Assembly: GCA_026705605.1 (NCBI GenBank)
Contig: JAPPAK010000003.1
Coordinates: forward strand, 124,728-188,727
Direction: 5' to 3'
Source of the DNA: Chloroflexota bacterium
Lineage (GTDB): Bacteria; Chloroflexota; Dehalococcoidia; Tepidiformales; Tepidiformaceae
DNA length: 64,000 bases
Shown here: positions 43,660 to 49,434 of the stretch, one piece after another
Layout: each line of letters starts with the position of its first letter
How positions within the stretch are numbered: position 1 is the first letter of the stretch
Notes under the pieces: generated by a model
Databases searched by the model: none
What the model saw: only the letters and a program-made list of their open reading frames with translations
Told to the model about the DNA's origin: nothing
Position numbers and translations under genes: made by a program

Positions 43660-44564
43660 GAGCTGCGGGCGATCACGTTCTCGGCGAACCAGGCGATGTC
43701 GTCGAAGTCCGAAGAGGAGATGGCGACCTCCTCGACGCCAACCTCGGCGAAGCCGGCGACCTGCTCGAGCATGTTGTCGCCATCGCCGAAGAGGACGCCG
43801 TTGTGGTCCCACTGCGTGACCTTCACGGATCGGCCCCAGCCACGCGCCATCTGGGCGATGCCGCCGGCGATCTGGTCGGCGGCTTCCCGGGTCTGGCCGC
43901 GGGCGAGGATGACGTCGGAGGTGATGGCGAGGGTGGCGGGGTCGCGACCGATCTCCTCGCAGGCGGCGCGGGCGTGCTCGGCGAACTCAGCAACCTGGGC
44001 AGGACCGAGCTGCCAGGTGTTGACGGCGTCGGCCTGGCGCGCGGCAAGGCGGAGGAGAGCGCCACGGCGGTTGAGTCCGACCATGATGGGCGGGTGGGGC
44101 TGCTGCACCGGCTTCGGCGCGAAGGTGGCGCCCCCTTCGAGGCGGTAGTGCTTACCCTCGAACTCGGTCGTTTCCTGGGTCCAGAAGGACTTCAGGAGCT
44201 GGATGCCCTCCTCGAGCTGTTCGACTCGGTCGAGGAAGTCGAGCATCTCGAAGCCGTAGGGCTCGAAGTCGGCGTGCTCGTAGGCGGTGCCTATGCCCAG
44301 CAAAGCGCGCCCGTTCGAGAGGGTGTCGACCGTGACAACCTGCTTGGCGAGCTGGAAGGGCGGGCGGAACGGCATGCCCGTGACGTGCGTGCCGAGCCGC
44401 ATGTGCTGGGTCTGTCCCGCCACCCACGCAAGGTAGGTCCAGGCATCGGGCTGGTCGAAGGAGGGGTGGTCGACAGCGTTGAACGTCTCGAAGCCGAACT
44501 CATCGACCTCGCCGATCTGGTCGTTCAGGGCCCCTCCACCCGTGGCGACGAGGCCGAACTTCAC
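43656..44564 (-). CDS. LLM class oxidoreductase (bacterial luciferase-like, probably F420-dependent)
   Basis: 302-residue TIM-barrel of the luciferase-like monooxygenase family. Recognised by the N-terminal KFGLVATGGGA, a FETFNAVDHPSF strand, LGTHVTGMPFRPPFQLAKQVVTVDTLSNGRALLGIG (split motif; the SNGR-x-x-x-GIG loop is diagnostic) and HPPIMVGLNRRGALLRLAARQADAVN. F420 versus FMN cannot be read with certainty. GTG 44564 overlaps the stop of the acetoacetate decarboxylase-like gene. Last gene of a four-gene operon with a SnoaL-like protein, an SDR and the decarboxylase-like protein. Confidence 0.9.
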   Translation of the reverse strand: MKFGLVATGGGALNDQIGEVDEFGFETFNAVDHPSFDQPDAWTYLAWVAGQTQHMRLGTHVTGMPFRPPFQLAKQVVTVDTLSNGRALLGIGTAYEHADFEPYGFEMLDFLDRVEQLEEGIQLLKSFWTQETTEFEGKHYRLEGGATFAPKPVQQPHPPIMVGLNRRGALLRLAARQADAVNTWQLGPAQVAEFAEHARAACEEIGRDPATLAITSDVILARGQTREAADQIAGGIAQMARGWGRSVKVTQWDHNGVLFGDGDNMLEQVAGFAEVGVEEVAISSSDFDDIAWFAENVIARSS

Positions 44565-45376
44565 GGCGAAGAGGTTCCCGCCGAGGAGTTACCCGGAGCC
44601 TGTGTCGCGAGCAGCTCGAGGTCGTCGACCTTGCCGAACATGTAGGGCAGGAACGACTCACCGGGGACGCGCGTGAGGATCTCGCCGTGGGTGTAGGTAT
44701 CGCCTTCGCTGTAGCTCACGCCGAGCAGCTCACGGATGGGGATGTCGGCGACCGGGTCGTGGGGCGACTCGCGCAGCAGCACCTCGCCCTCAAGCTGCTC
44801 AATGAACCGGGTGCGGCCGGTGTGGCGCACCCGCACGAGAACGGGGTCGTTGTCGAAGCCGCGTCCGTCGGGGGCGGGCATGAACTTGAAGTAGAAACGC
44901 GAGCTCTCGGGCGATTCGCGCCCTTCCAGGCGTTCGACGACGCGCCCGCGCACTTCGATGTACACCTGCCCGTAGCGCTCGATGGTCCCCGTGATCTCAT
45001 CGCCATCGCGGCGAACGTGGATGTTGGCGACCTTCTTGGGCTCGCCGTAGAGCTCGCGCCCGAAGATGACGGCGCTGTCCGTCGACATGGGCATGGTGAT
45101 GGGGTAGTCGCCGACGATGCCCTCGTACTGGCAGCGGACGTTGAGCCCGCCCGCCCCGAACGGCTGGAGCGTGTTGCTGACGCCGATGTGGGAGACGCTG
45201 ACGGACGCGACAGGCTCGTCGGCCGGCTCCAGGGGCGGGGGGAGGATAGCCGCGATGACGTCCGGGTCGGTGCGGAAGCTGGCGGCGATGCCGCGGAACG
45301 ACTCGAACTCGGGGGTGGCGTAGAGCTTCTGGAGGCGGCGGACCTCCTCAAGGGTCTTCACGTAGCGGAGCTGCAT
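44561..45376 (-). CDS. Acetoacetate decarboxylase family protein
   Basis: 271 residues. The active-site lysine region GRELYGEPKKVANI contains K114/K115, aligning with the Schiff-base lysine of acetoacetate decarboxylase in E-x-G-x-PK context. The N-terminal RGIAASFRTDPDVIAAILPPPLEP and the beta-cone strands fit the family. Not all members decarboxylate acetoacetate; some are lyases or aldolase-dehydratases, so the substrate is open. ATG 45376 has GGAGG upstream on the minus strand. Coupled to the LLM oxidoreductase by a GTGA overlap. Confidence 0.88.
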   Translation of the reverse strand: MQLRYVKTLEEVRRLQKLYATPEFESFRGIAASFRTDPDVIAAILPPPLEPADEPVASVSVSHIGVSNTLQPFGAGGLNVRCQYEGIVGDYPITMPMSTDSAVIFGRELYGEPKKVANIHVRRDGDEITGTIERYGQVYIEVRGRVVERLEGRESPESSRFYFKFMPAPDGRGFDNDPVLVRVRHTGRTRFIEQLEGEVLLRESPHDPVADIPIRELLGVSYSEGDTYTHGEILTRVPGESFLPYMFGKVDDLELLATQAPGNSSAGTSSP

Positions 45377-45418
45377 GCTGGCCTCCTGCGGGGCTGGGGT
45401 AGGGATCGCGGGTCGCGA

Positions 45419-46255
45419 TCAGTCCATGCGGCTACCGCCGTCGACGTTCAGCGCCTGGCCCGTCATGTAGGACGAGTCGTCGGAGGCGAGGAAGGCGACG
45501 ACGGCGGCCTGCTCCTCGACGGTGGCCTGACGGCCCATGAGGAGCGCGCGGCGGATGGCGGCCTTGGAGGTGCCCGGCTCGGCGCCGGCAACCTCGTCGT
45601 AGCGGCCGAAGGTGCCGTCCATCATGTCGGTGTCGGTGGAGCCGGGGCAGACGATGTTGACGCGGATGTTGTCCTTGGCGAGCTCGAGGGCGAGCTGCTG
45701 GGTGAGGCCGTGCATCGCCCACTTGGTGGCGCAGTAGGCGCCGTAGTTGGGGATACCGATGCGCCCGGCGGTGGAGGAGATGTTGATGATGCTTCCGCCG
45801 CCGCCCTTCACCATCTCGCGGCCGACGGCGCGGATGGTGTGGTAGAGGCCATGGAGGTTGACGTCAACAGTCTCGTACCAGTTCTCGTCGGTCATCTCGA
45901 GGATGGGGGCGGCGCCGGCCTCACTGGGGAGGGCGGCGTTGTTGACGAGGATGTGGATGCCGCCCAGCTCGGCGACGGCCGCGTCGACGGTGCGCTGGAG
46001 GTCGTCCTTGTCGGTCACGTCGCAGTCGATAGCGAGGGCGCGGCGGCCCATGCCGCGCACCTCCTCGGCGACGCTCTCGATGCCGTTCCAGCCCATCTCC
46101 TGCTCATGCGGGGGGAAGGTGGAGGGGTCACGCTGGCGCGCGGTCACAACGATGTCGGCGCCCTCCTCAGCGAGGCGCAGCACGATGGCGCGCCCGATGC
46201 CGCGGTAGCGTCCGGCGCCGGTAACGAGGGCGACCCGGCCGGCGAGCCTAGTCAT
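45419..46255 (-). CDS. Short-chain dehydrogenase/reductase
   Basis: 278-residue classical SDR. TGAGRYRGIGRA (12-23) binds the cofactor. LVNNAALPSE is the NNAG-equivalent, the catalytic Ser is in NISSTAGRIG and Tyr-Lys in YCATK. The C-terminal PGSTDTDMM and MTGQALNVDGG complete the family pattern. Compared with the typical TGxxxGIG, the glycine motif has two extra residues (GAGRYRGIG). ATG 46255 overlaps the end of the SnoaL-like gene by 8 bases. Likely oxidises or reduces a hydroxy/keto group of the pathway substrate. Confidence 0.93.
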   Translation of the reverse strand: MTRLAGRVALVTGAGRYRGIGRAIVLRLAEEGADIVVTARQRDPSTFPPHEQEMGWNGIESVAEEVRGMGRRALAIDCDVTDKDDLQRTVDAAVAELGGIHILVNNAALPSEAGAAPILEMTDENWYETVDVNLHGLYHTIRAVGREMVKGGGGSIINISSTAGRIGIPNYGAYCATKWAMHGLTQQLALELAKDNIRVNIVCPGSTDTDMMDGTFGRYDEVAGAEPGTSKAAIRRALLMGRQATVEEQAAVVAFLASDDSSYMTGQALNVDGGSRMD

Positions 46256-46739
46256 CGAAGGGTCCGCCGGTGATGGCGCCGAGGTCCTCCCACTTCATGG
46301 CGCGGCGCCGGTTCCAGTGCTCGACCCAGCTATCGACGTAGCCCTGCCCGCCGTGGTGGTAGTCGACCTCGAGGGTGACCTCACCCTCGTCGTTGAACTC
46401 GAGGCGGGACACGCCCTCGAAGGAGCGCCACTTGCCGTAGTTCTCGTCGTTCTCGTCCATCACCTGGGAATAGGCCATCCAGAGGATGCAGATGCCGCGG
46501 TGATTCTCAGCGACATAGACCTCCTCGACGGGGACGCGAAGGGTGATGCCAACCTGGCGGCTTGCCCAGAACTGGCGAATCTCTTCCTTGCCGTTCAGGG
46601 CCTCGGCGTGGCTGACGATGTCGCGCATGACGGCGTCATCGGAGAACCACTGGTCGGGGCCGTAGGGGTCGCCGCTGCTCCAGCCGCCCTCCTCGAAGAG
46701 CTTGCGTCCGGTCTCGATGTCATTGGGTCCGACGGGCAT
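46248..46739 (-). CDS. SnoaL/NTF2-like protein, copy 1
   Basis: 163 residues. The cone-shaped NTF2-like fold is suggested by an N-terminal helix (NDIETGRKLFEEGG), WFSDDAVMRDIVSHAEALNGKEEIRQFWAS (helix-strand unit, split motif) and long antiparallel strands (VPVEEVYVAENHRG, GEVTLEVDYHH). Such proteins serve as small-molecule isomerases, hydratases or hydrolases. It is nearly identical in length and layout to copy 2 at 47389-47880. Promoter: TATGAT 46769-46774 and an AAGGAGG ribosome site. First gene of the SnoaL-SDR-ADC-LLM operon. Confidence 0.85.
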   Translation of the reverse strand: MPVGPNDIETGRKLFEEGGWSSGDPYGPDQWFSDDAVMRDIVSHAEALNGKEEIRQFWASRQVGITLRVPVEEVYVAENHRGICILWMAYSQVMDENDENYGKWRSFEGVSRLEFNDEGEVTLEVDYHHGGQGYVDSWVEHWNRRRAMKWEDLGAITGGPFDD

Positions 46740-46768
46740 GGGTGCGCCTCCTTGGTCGTGCGGCGCGA

Positions 46769-46774
46769 ATCATA
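46769..46774 (-). promoter_or_regulatory. -10 element (TATGAT) of the SnoaL-SDR-decarboxylase-LLM operon
   Basis: TATGAT on the minus strand, 29 bases before ATG 46739, with AAGGAGG in the short leader. Confidence 0.5.
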
Positions 46775-46804
46775 CCGAGGGCGGAGGAGGGTGCGGGGTT
46801 GAGC

Positions 46805-47095
46805 CTAATCGCCTGGGATGGGCTGGAGCCGATCACCTGCAGGGAGGAGGCTCAGGAGCCTCTCCCGGTAGTCCACTTCGCCGAGGTCAGCTTCGGCGAA
46901 CTCCGTCGCGCACTGTTCCAACGCTCCAAGCATTTCCCTGATAGCCTGTGAAGCGCGCTCCTGGTTGCTCCAGTCAACACTTGCAAGGAAGTCTTCCAGC
47001 GATCCCGGAGTAAGCGGTCCACGGAGCGTCTGGCGCACAGCGTCGACAACAGCCTCAAGAGCAAGCGTGTCAATCGGGACGGCAGCACTCTTCAT
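46805..47095 (-). CDS. Small acidic protein of unknown function (cassette between the SnoaL copies)
   Basis: 96 residues, acidic and mostly helical: VDAVRQTLRGPLTPGSLEDFLASVDWSNQERA and MLGALEQCATEFAEADLGEVDYRERLLSLLP (listed as two blocks). No family recognised. The composition suits an antitoxin or immunity-type partner, but that is speculation. ATG 47095 has GGAGGG 12-13 bases upstream, rather far. The same bases CAT/ATG (47093-47096) also form the first start of the plus-strand gene, so the two reading frames diverge from one point. Local G+C (57-62% in lines counted) is lower than that of the flanking genes. Confidence 0.5.
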   Translation of the reverse strand: MKSAAVPIDTLALEAVVDAVRQTLRGPLTPGSLEDFLASVDWSNQERASQAIREMLGALEQCATEFAEADLGEVDYRERLLSLLPAGDRLQPIPGD

Positions 47096-47372
47096 GGAAG
47101 TCACAACCCTCCAGGACCTTGAGCGCATCTGCACGCTCGAAGGCGTGCAGGAAAAGCGCGCTGCAGGCGTTCTGACTGACATCATCGCCTACTCGGCTCC
47201 AGCCCGAAACCCTGCGTACGCCGGGGGTGAATCGCTCATACTCAAAATCCTCACTCCGCGTGGGCAGCACATCGCAACCTGGCACGAGATCAGAATGCCG
47301 GACGGTTCGATCCCCCATAGCCACCCGAAGGACTACACGAGGCGGGATTGCTCCCGTGTGCGGGCGGGCTAA
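47094..47372 (+). CDS. Small basic protein with an HPKDYTRRDC motif, unknown function
   Basis: 92 residues from ATG 47094, or 75 from GTG 47145, which would avoid the overlap with the divergent gene. The C-terminal half (LILKILTPRGQHIATWHE, then a PDGSIPHSHPKDYTRRDCSRV block) looks like a folded beta domain with a His/Cys/Arg-rich motif that could be an active or binding site. No family recognised. No Shine-Dalgarno is clear at ATG 47094. It points toward the end of SnoaL copy 2 with 16 bases between stops. With its divergent partner it forms a compact low-GC cassette. Confidence 0.5.
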   Translation: MEVTTLQDLERICTLEGVQEKRAAGVLTDIIAYSAPARNPAYAGGESLILKILTPRGQHIATWHEIRMPDGSIPHSHPKDYTRRDCSRVRAG

Positions 47373-47388
47373 ATCCTGCTCACAACTC

Positions 47389-47880
47389 TCAGGCGCCGGT
47401 GATGGCGCCGAGCTCATCCCACTTCATAGCGCGACGGGCGTTCCAGTGCTCGACCCAGCTATCGCACATCCCCTGGACGCCGTGGTGGTAGTCGACCTCG
47501 AGGGTGACCTTGCCTTCGTCGTTGAACTCGAGGCGGGACATGCCCTCGAAGCAGCGCCACTTGCCGAAGTTCTCATCGTTCTCGTCGACGACCTGGGAGT
47601 AGGCCATCCACATGACAGCGACGCCGCGGTGGTTCTCGGCGACGTAGATCTCCTCGGCGGGGACGCGGACGGCCATACCGTACTTGCGGTTGCGCCAGAA
47701 GCTGCCCCAGAAGGAGCGAATCTCGTCCTTGCCGCGCATGGCGCCGTCGTAGTTGACGATGTCACGCATGACGGCGTCGTCGGCGAACCACTGGTCGGGG
47801 CCGTAGAGGTCGCCGCTCCCCCACCCCTCATCCCCAAAGAGCTTGCGGGCGGTCTCGATATCGTTGGGTCCTACGGGCAT
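47389..47880 (-). CDS. SnoaL/NTF2-like protein, copy 2
   Basis: 163 residues, the same length as copy 1 and matching at about three of four positions by eye (MPVGPNDIET-RKLF start, WFADDAVMRDIVN, ENDENFGKWR, WVEHWNARRAMKW ending). The main difference is a four-residue shift around FWGSFWRNRKYGMAVRVP. ATG 47880 has GGAGG and a TATCAT (47902-47907). It stands alone, separated from copy 1 by the small divergent cassette. Function as for copy 1 is unknown. Confidence 0.85.
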   Translation of the reverse strand: MPVGPNDIETARKLFGDEGWGSGDLYGPDQWFADDAVMRDIVNYDGAMRGKDEIRSFWGSFWRNRKYGMAVRVPAEEIYVAENHRGVAVMWMAYSQVVDENDENFGKWRCFEGMSRLEFNDEGKVTLEVDYHHGVQGMCDSWVEHWNARRAMKWDELGAITGA

Positions 47881-47901
47881 CGGGGCCTCCTGTGGGGGCG
47901 G

Positions 47902-47907
47902 ATGATA
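47902..47907 (-). promoter_or_regulatory. -10 element (TATCAT) of SnoaL-like copy 2
   Basis: TATCAT on the minus strand, 21 bases before ATG 47880, with AGGAGG between. Confidence 0.45.
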
Positions 47908-47967
47908 GCGAGGGATTGGAGGGGACGGGCTGCGATCCAACGGCTATCGGTGACCGTCGTGATCGTG

Positions 47968-49095
47968 CTACTGCTGGTTCTCGGGATCGCCCGCGGTCTC
48001 AATCAACCCCTTGATGTGGTTGCTGAAGTGGCTCCCGTCGTCGATGAGTTCCAGGGCCTCTAGCTGCCTCTCAAGGCAGATAACCTCGGCGGCCGTTCGA
48101 TAAGAGTCTTCCCCCTGAGTGTAGAGATTGCTGTGACAGGCATTGTGCACCATGGCGCCCGCCAACCAGATCACTTGGTCTCGCCGGCTGTAACCCGGAG
48201 CAAAGGCCGTTCCTTCCTCCACGAGGTAAGTCTTCGAAGACAGGTTCATCCCGGAGCCCGAAGAAACCAACCGAATGGTTGCGATCCCTTGCTCGACCCT
48301 GACGAGGGCCTCCGGCGCCCGTTCCGACAGGAGTTGAAGCGCTGCCTCGACCTGCTCCACAAACTCATTCGACCCCTCGACTCGGATCCCGCCGGCGGTA
48401 GCCGTCGCAGCCGGGGCGCCGGTGGAATCGCCGTCACTCTCAGAGACATCCTGGATCAACCCCCGGACGTGGTCGCCGAAGAGATCGCGCTTGTCTATCA
48501 GCTCCAGGATGGCGAGTTGTTCCTCGAGGCAGGAGATCGTCGCAGTGGCGCTGGAGTAGTCCCATCCAGCGCGGTAGAGGTCGATGAGACACGCGTCGTA
48601 GACGAGCTCCGCGGCCAGCCAGATAACCTGGTCGGAAGGAGCGAAGCCAGGGACGAACGCCTGGTTCTCGGCGACCCGCACGACACCATCGATCAAGTCC
48701 TGCGCCGTGCCTGTTGGGAAGGGCACCGAGAAGATCGCCTCAATCCTTTCCTCGACCCAGAGGAGTGTCCCGGGAGCCCACTCCTGGAGGAGAGAGAGCG
48801 CGGCTCCAACCTGGGCGACGAAGTCGTCGGGGCCCACGATCCTGATAGGCGTTGAGATGGTTGCTGCGGCAACGGAGGCAGCCGAGGTGGCCGTGGCAGT
48901 CGTGGTCGGGGTGGCCGCGACCGATGGGGTCGGAGAGATTGCGGCGGTCGCGGTCGGGGAGGTTGCGGCAGGTTGGGTCTCCGCCGGAGACGCCGGTGGG
49001 GCGGGGTCGCCACCGCCGCAGGCTACGAGGGACGCCATGAGAAGGGTTACGAACCCGACGCCAACGGCAAGGCGAGTCATGCGGCGAGGCCTCAT
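47968..49095 (-). CDS. Lipoprotein with a duplicated zincin-like domain (probably catalytically dead)
   Basis: 375 residues. Signal peptide with lipobox LVAC (Cys26), a Thr/Pro/Ala-rich linker (30-83), then two homologous domains (84-222 and 237-370). Each has the series DF/EFV-QV-AAL-LL, DQVIWLA, a DAC/NAC motif and CLE-QL-(A/E)-LELID, with paired cysteines (169/189; 320/340). VHNACH (316-321) plus E337 in the second domain looks like an HExxH...E zinc site with Glu changed to Asn. The first domain reads VYDACL and has lost both His. Anchored on the outer face of the membrane. ATG 49095 is 6 bases after TAGCAT. Confidence 0.8.
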   Translation of the reverse strand: MRPRRMTRLAVGVGFVTLLMASLVACGGGDPAPPASPAETQPAATSPTATAAISPTPSVAATPTTTATATSAASVAAATISTPIRIVGPDDFVAQVGAALSLLQEWAPGTLLWVEERIEAIFSVPFPTGTAQDLIDGVVRVAENQAFVPGFAPSDQVIWLAAELVYDACLIDLYRAGWDYSSATATISCLEEQLAILELIDKRDLFGDHVRGLIQDVSESDGDSTGAPAATATAGGIRVEGSNEFVEQVEAALQLLSERAPEALVRVEQGIATIRLVSSGSGMNLSSKTYLVEEGTAFAPGYSRRDQVIWLAGAMVHNACHSNLYTQGEDSYRTAAEVICLERQLEALELIDDGSHFSNHIKGLIETAGDPENQQ

Positions 49096-49101
49096 GTGCT
49101 G

Positions 49102-49107
49102 ATGCTA
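49102..49107 (-). promoter_or_regulatory. -10 element (TAGCAT), probable leaderless promoter of the lipoprotein gene
   Basis: TAGCAT-CAGCAC-ATG on the minus strand, 6-base spacing. Confidence 0.5.
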
Positions 49108-49157
49108 GTGCCTCCACCAGGGACTGGAAGCCCCGCGCTGGTCATGTAGTGAGCGCG

Positions 49158-49424
49158 TCAGCCGCCGCCAATGGCGGGGACGAACTGGATCTCGGTGGTC
49201 TCTGTGACGGGCTGGAGGAGGCCGAGGTGGTTCGTCTCGCCGTCGATGGCGGCCATGATTTCGGGGATGAGGGCGCCGTCCTCGTCGAGGAGGCGCTCCT
49301 TCATGCCGGGGTAGCGCTCGTCGAGGGCGTTGATCACCTGGCGCAGGTTGCGACCGGATACCTCGACGGTGCGAGCGCCGCCGGTAAGGCCCTCGAGCAG
49401 CGAGGGGATGAAGACGGTGGCCAC
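49158..49424 (-). CDS. MoaD/ThiS family sulfur-carrier protein
   Basis: 88-residue ubiquitin-fold protein ending in the Gly-Gly motif (VPAIGGG, here three glycines) that is adenylated and thiocarboxylated. The ARTVEVSGRNLRQVINALDERYPGMKERL segment (strand-helix) and TEIQFVPAIGGG ending are typical of MoaD-like carriers. It lies 10 bases after the molybdenum hydroxylase large subunit, so a role in molybdopterin synthesis is likely; archaeal-type SAMPs are an alternative. GTG 49424 is the start. One extra C-terminal glycine is unusual but seen in relatives. Confidence 0.87.
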   Translation of the reverse strand: MATVFIPSLLEGLTGGARTVEVSGRNLRQVINALDERYPGMKERLLDEDGALIPEIMAAIDGETNHLGLLQPVTETTEIQFVPAIGGG

Positions 49425-49434
49425 GAGCCCCTCG

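Larger units (their letters stand above)
46248..47880. repeat. Local gene duplication: SnoaL-like copies 1 and 2 flanking a small cassette
   Basis: Two 492-base genes (46248-46739 and 47389-47880), both minus strand, start and end with nearly the same sequence. A ~570-base segment with two small divergent frames separates them. Confidence 0.85.

Noticed and set aside
41896-43812. A 1.9 kb minus-strand frame across the ABC permease.
   Set aside because: Arg/His/Gln-rich shadow of the permease; the plus strand has both EAA loops and the expected helices.
47145-47372. Reading the plus-strand cassette frame as an antisense shadow of the minus strand.
   Set aside because: Kept as a candidate instead: the minus-strand real gene ends its coding at 47095, so this part is not opposite a supported gene, and the translation looks folded.
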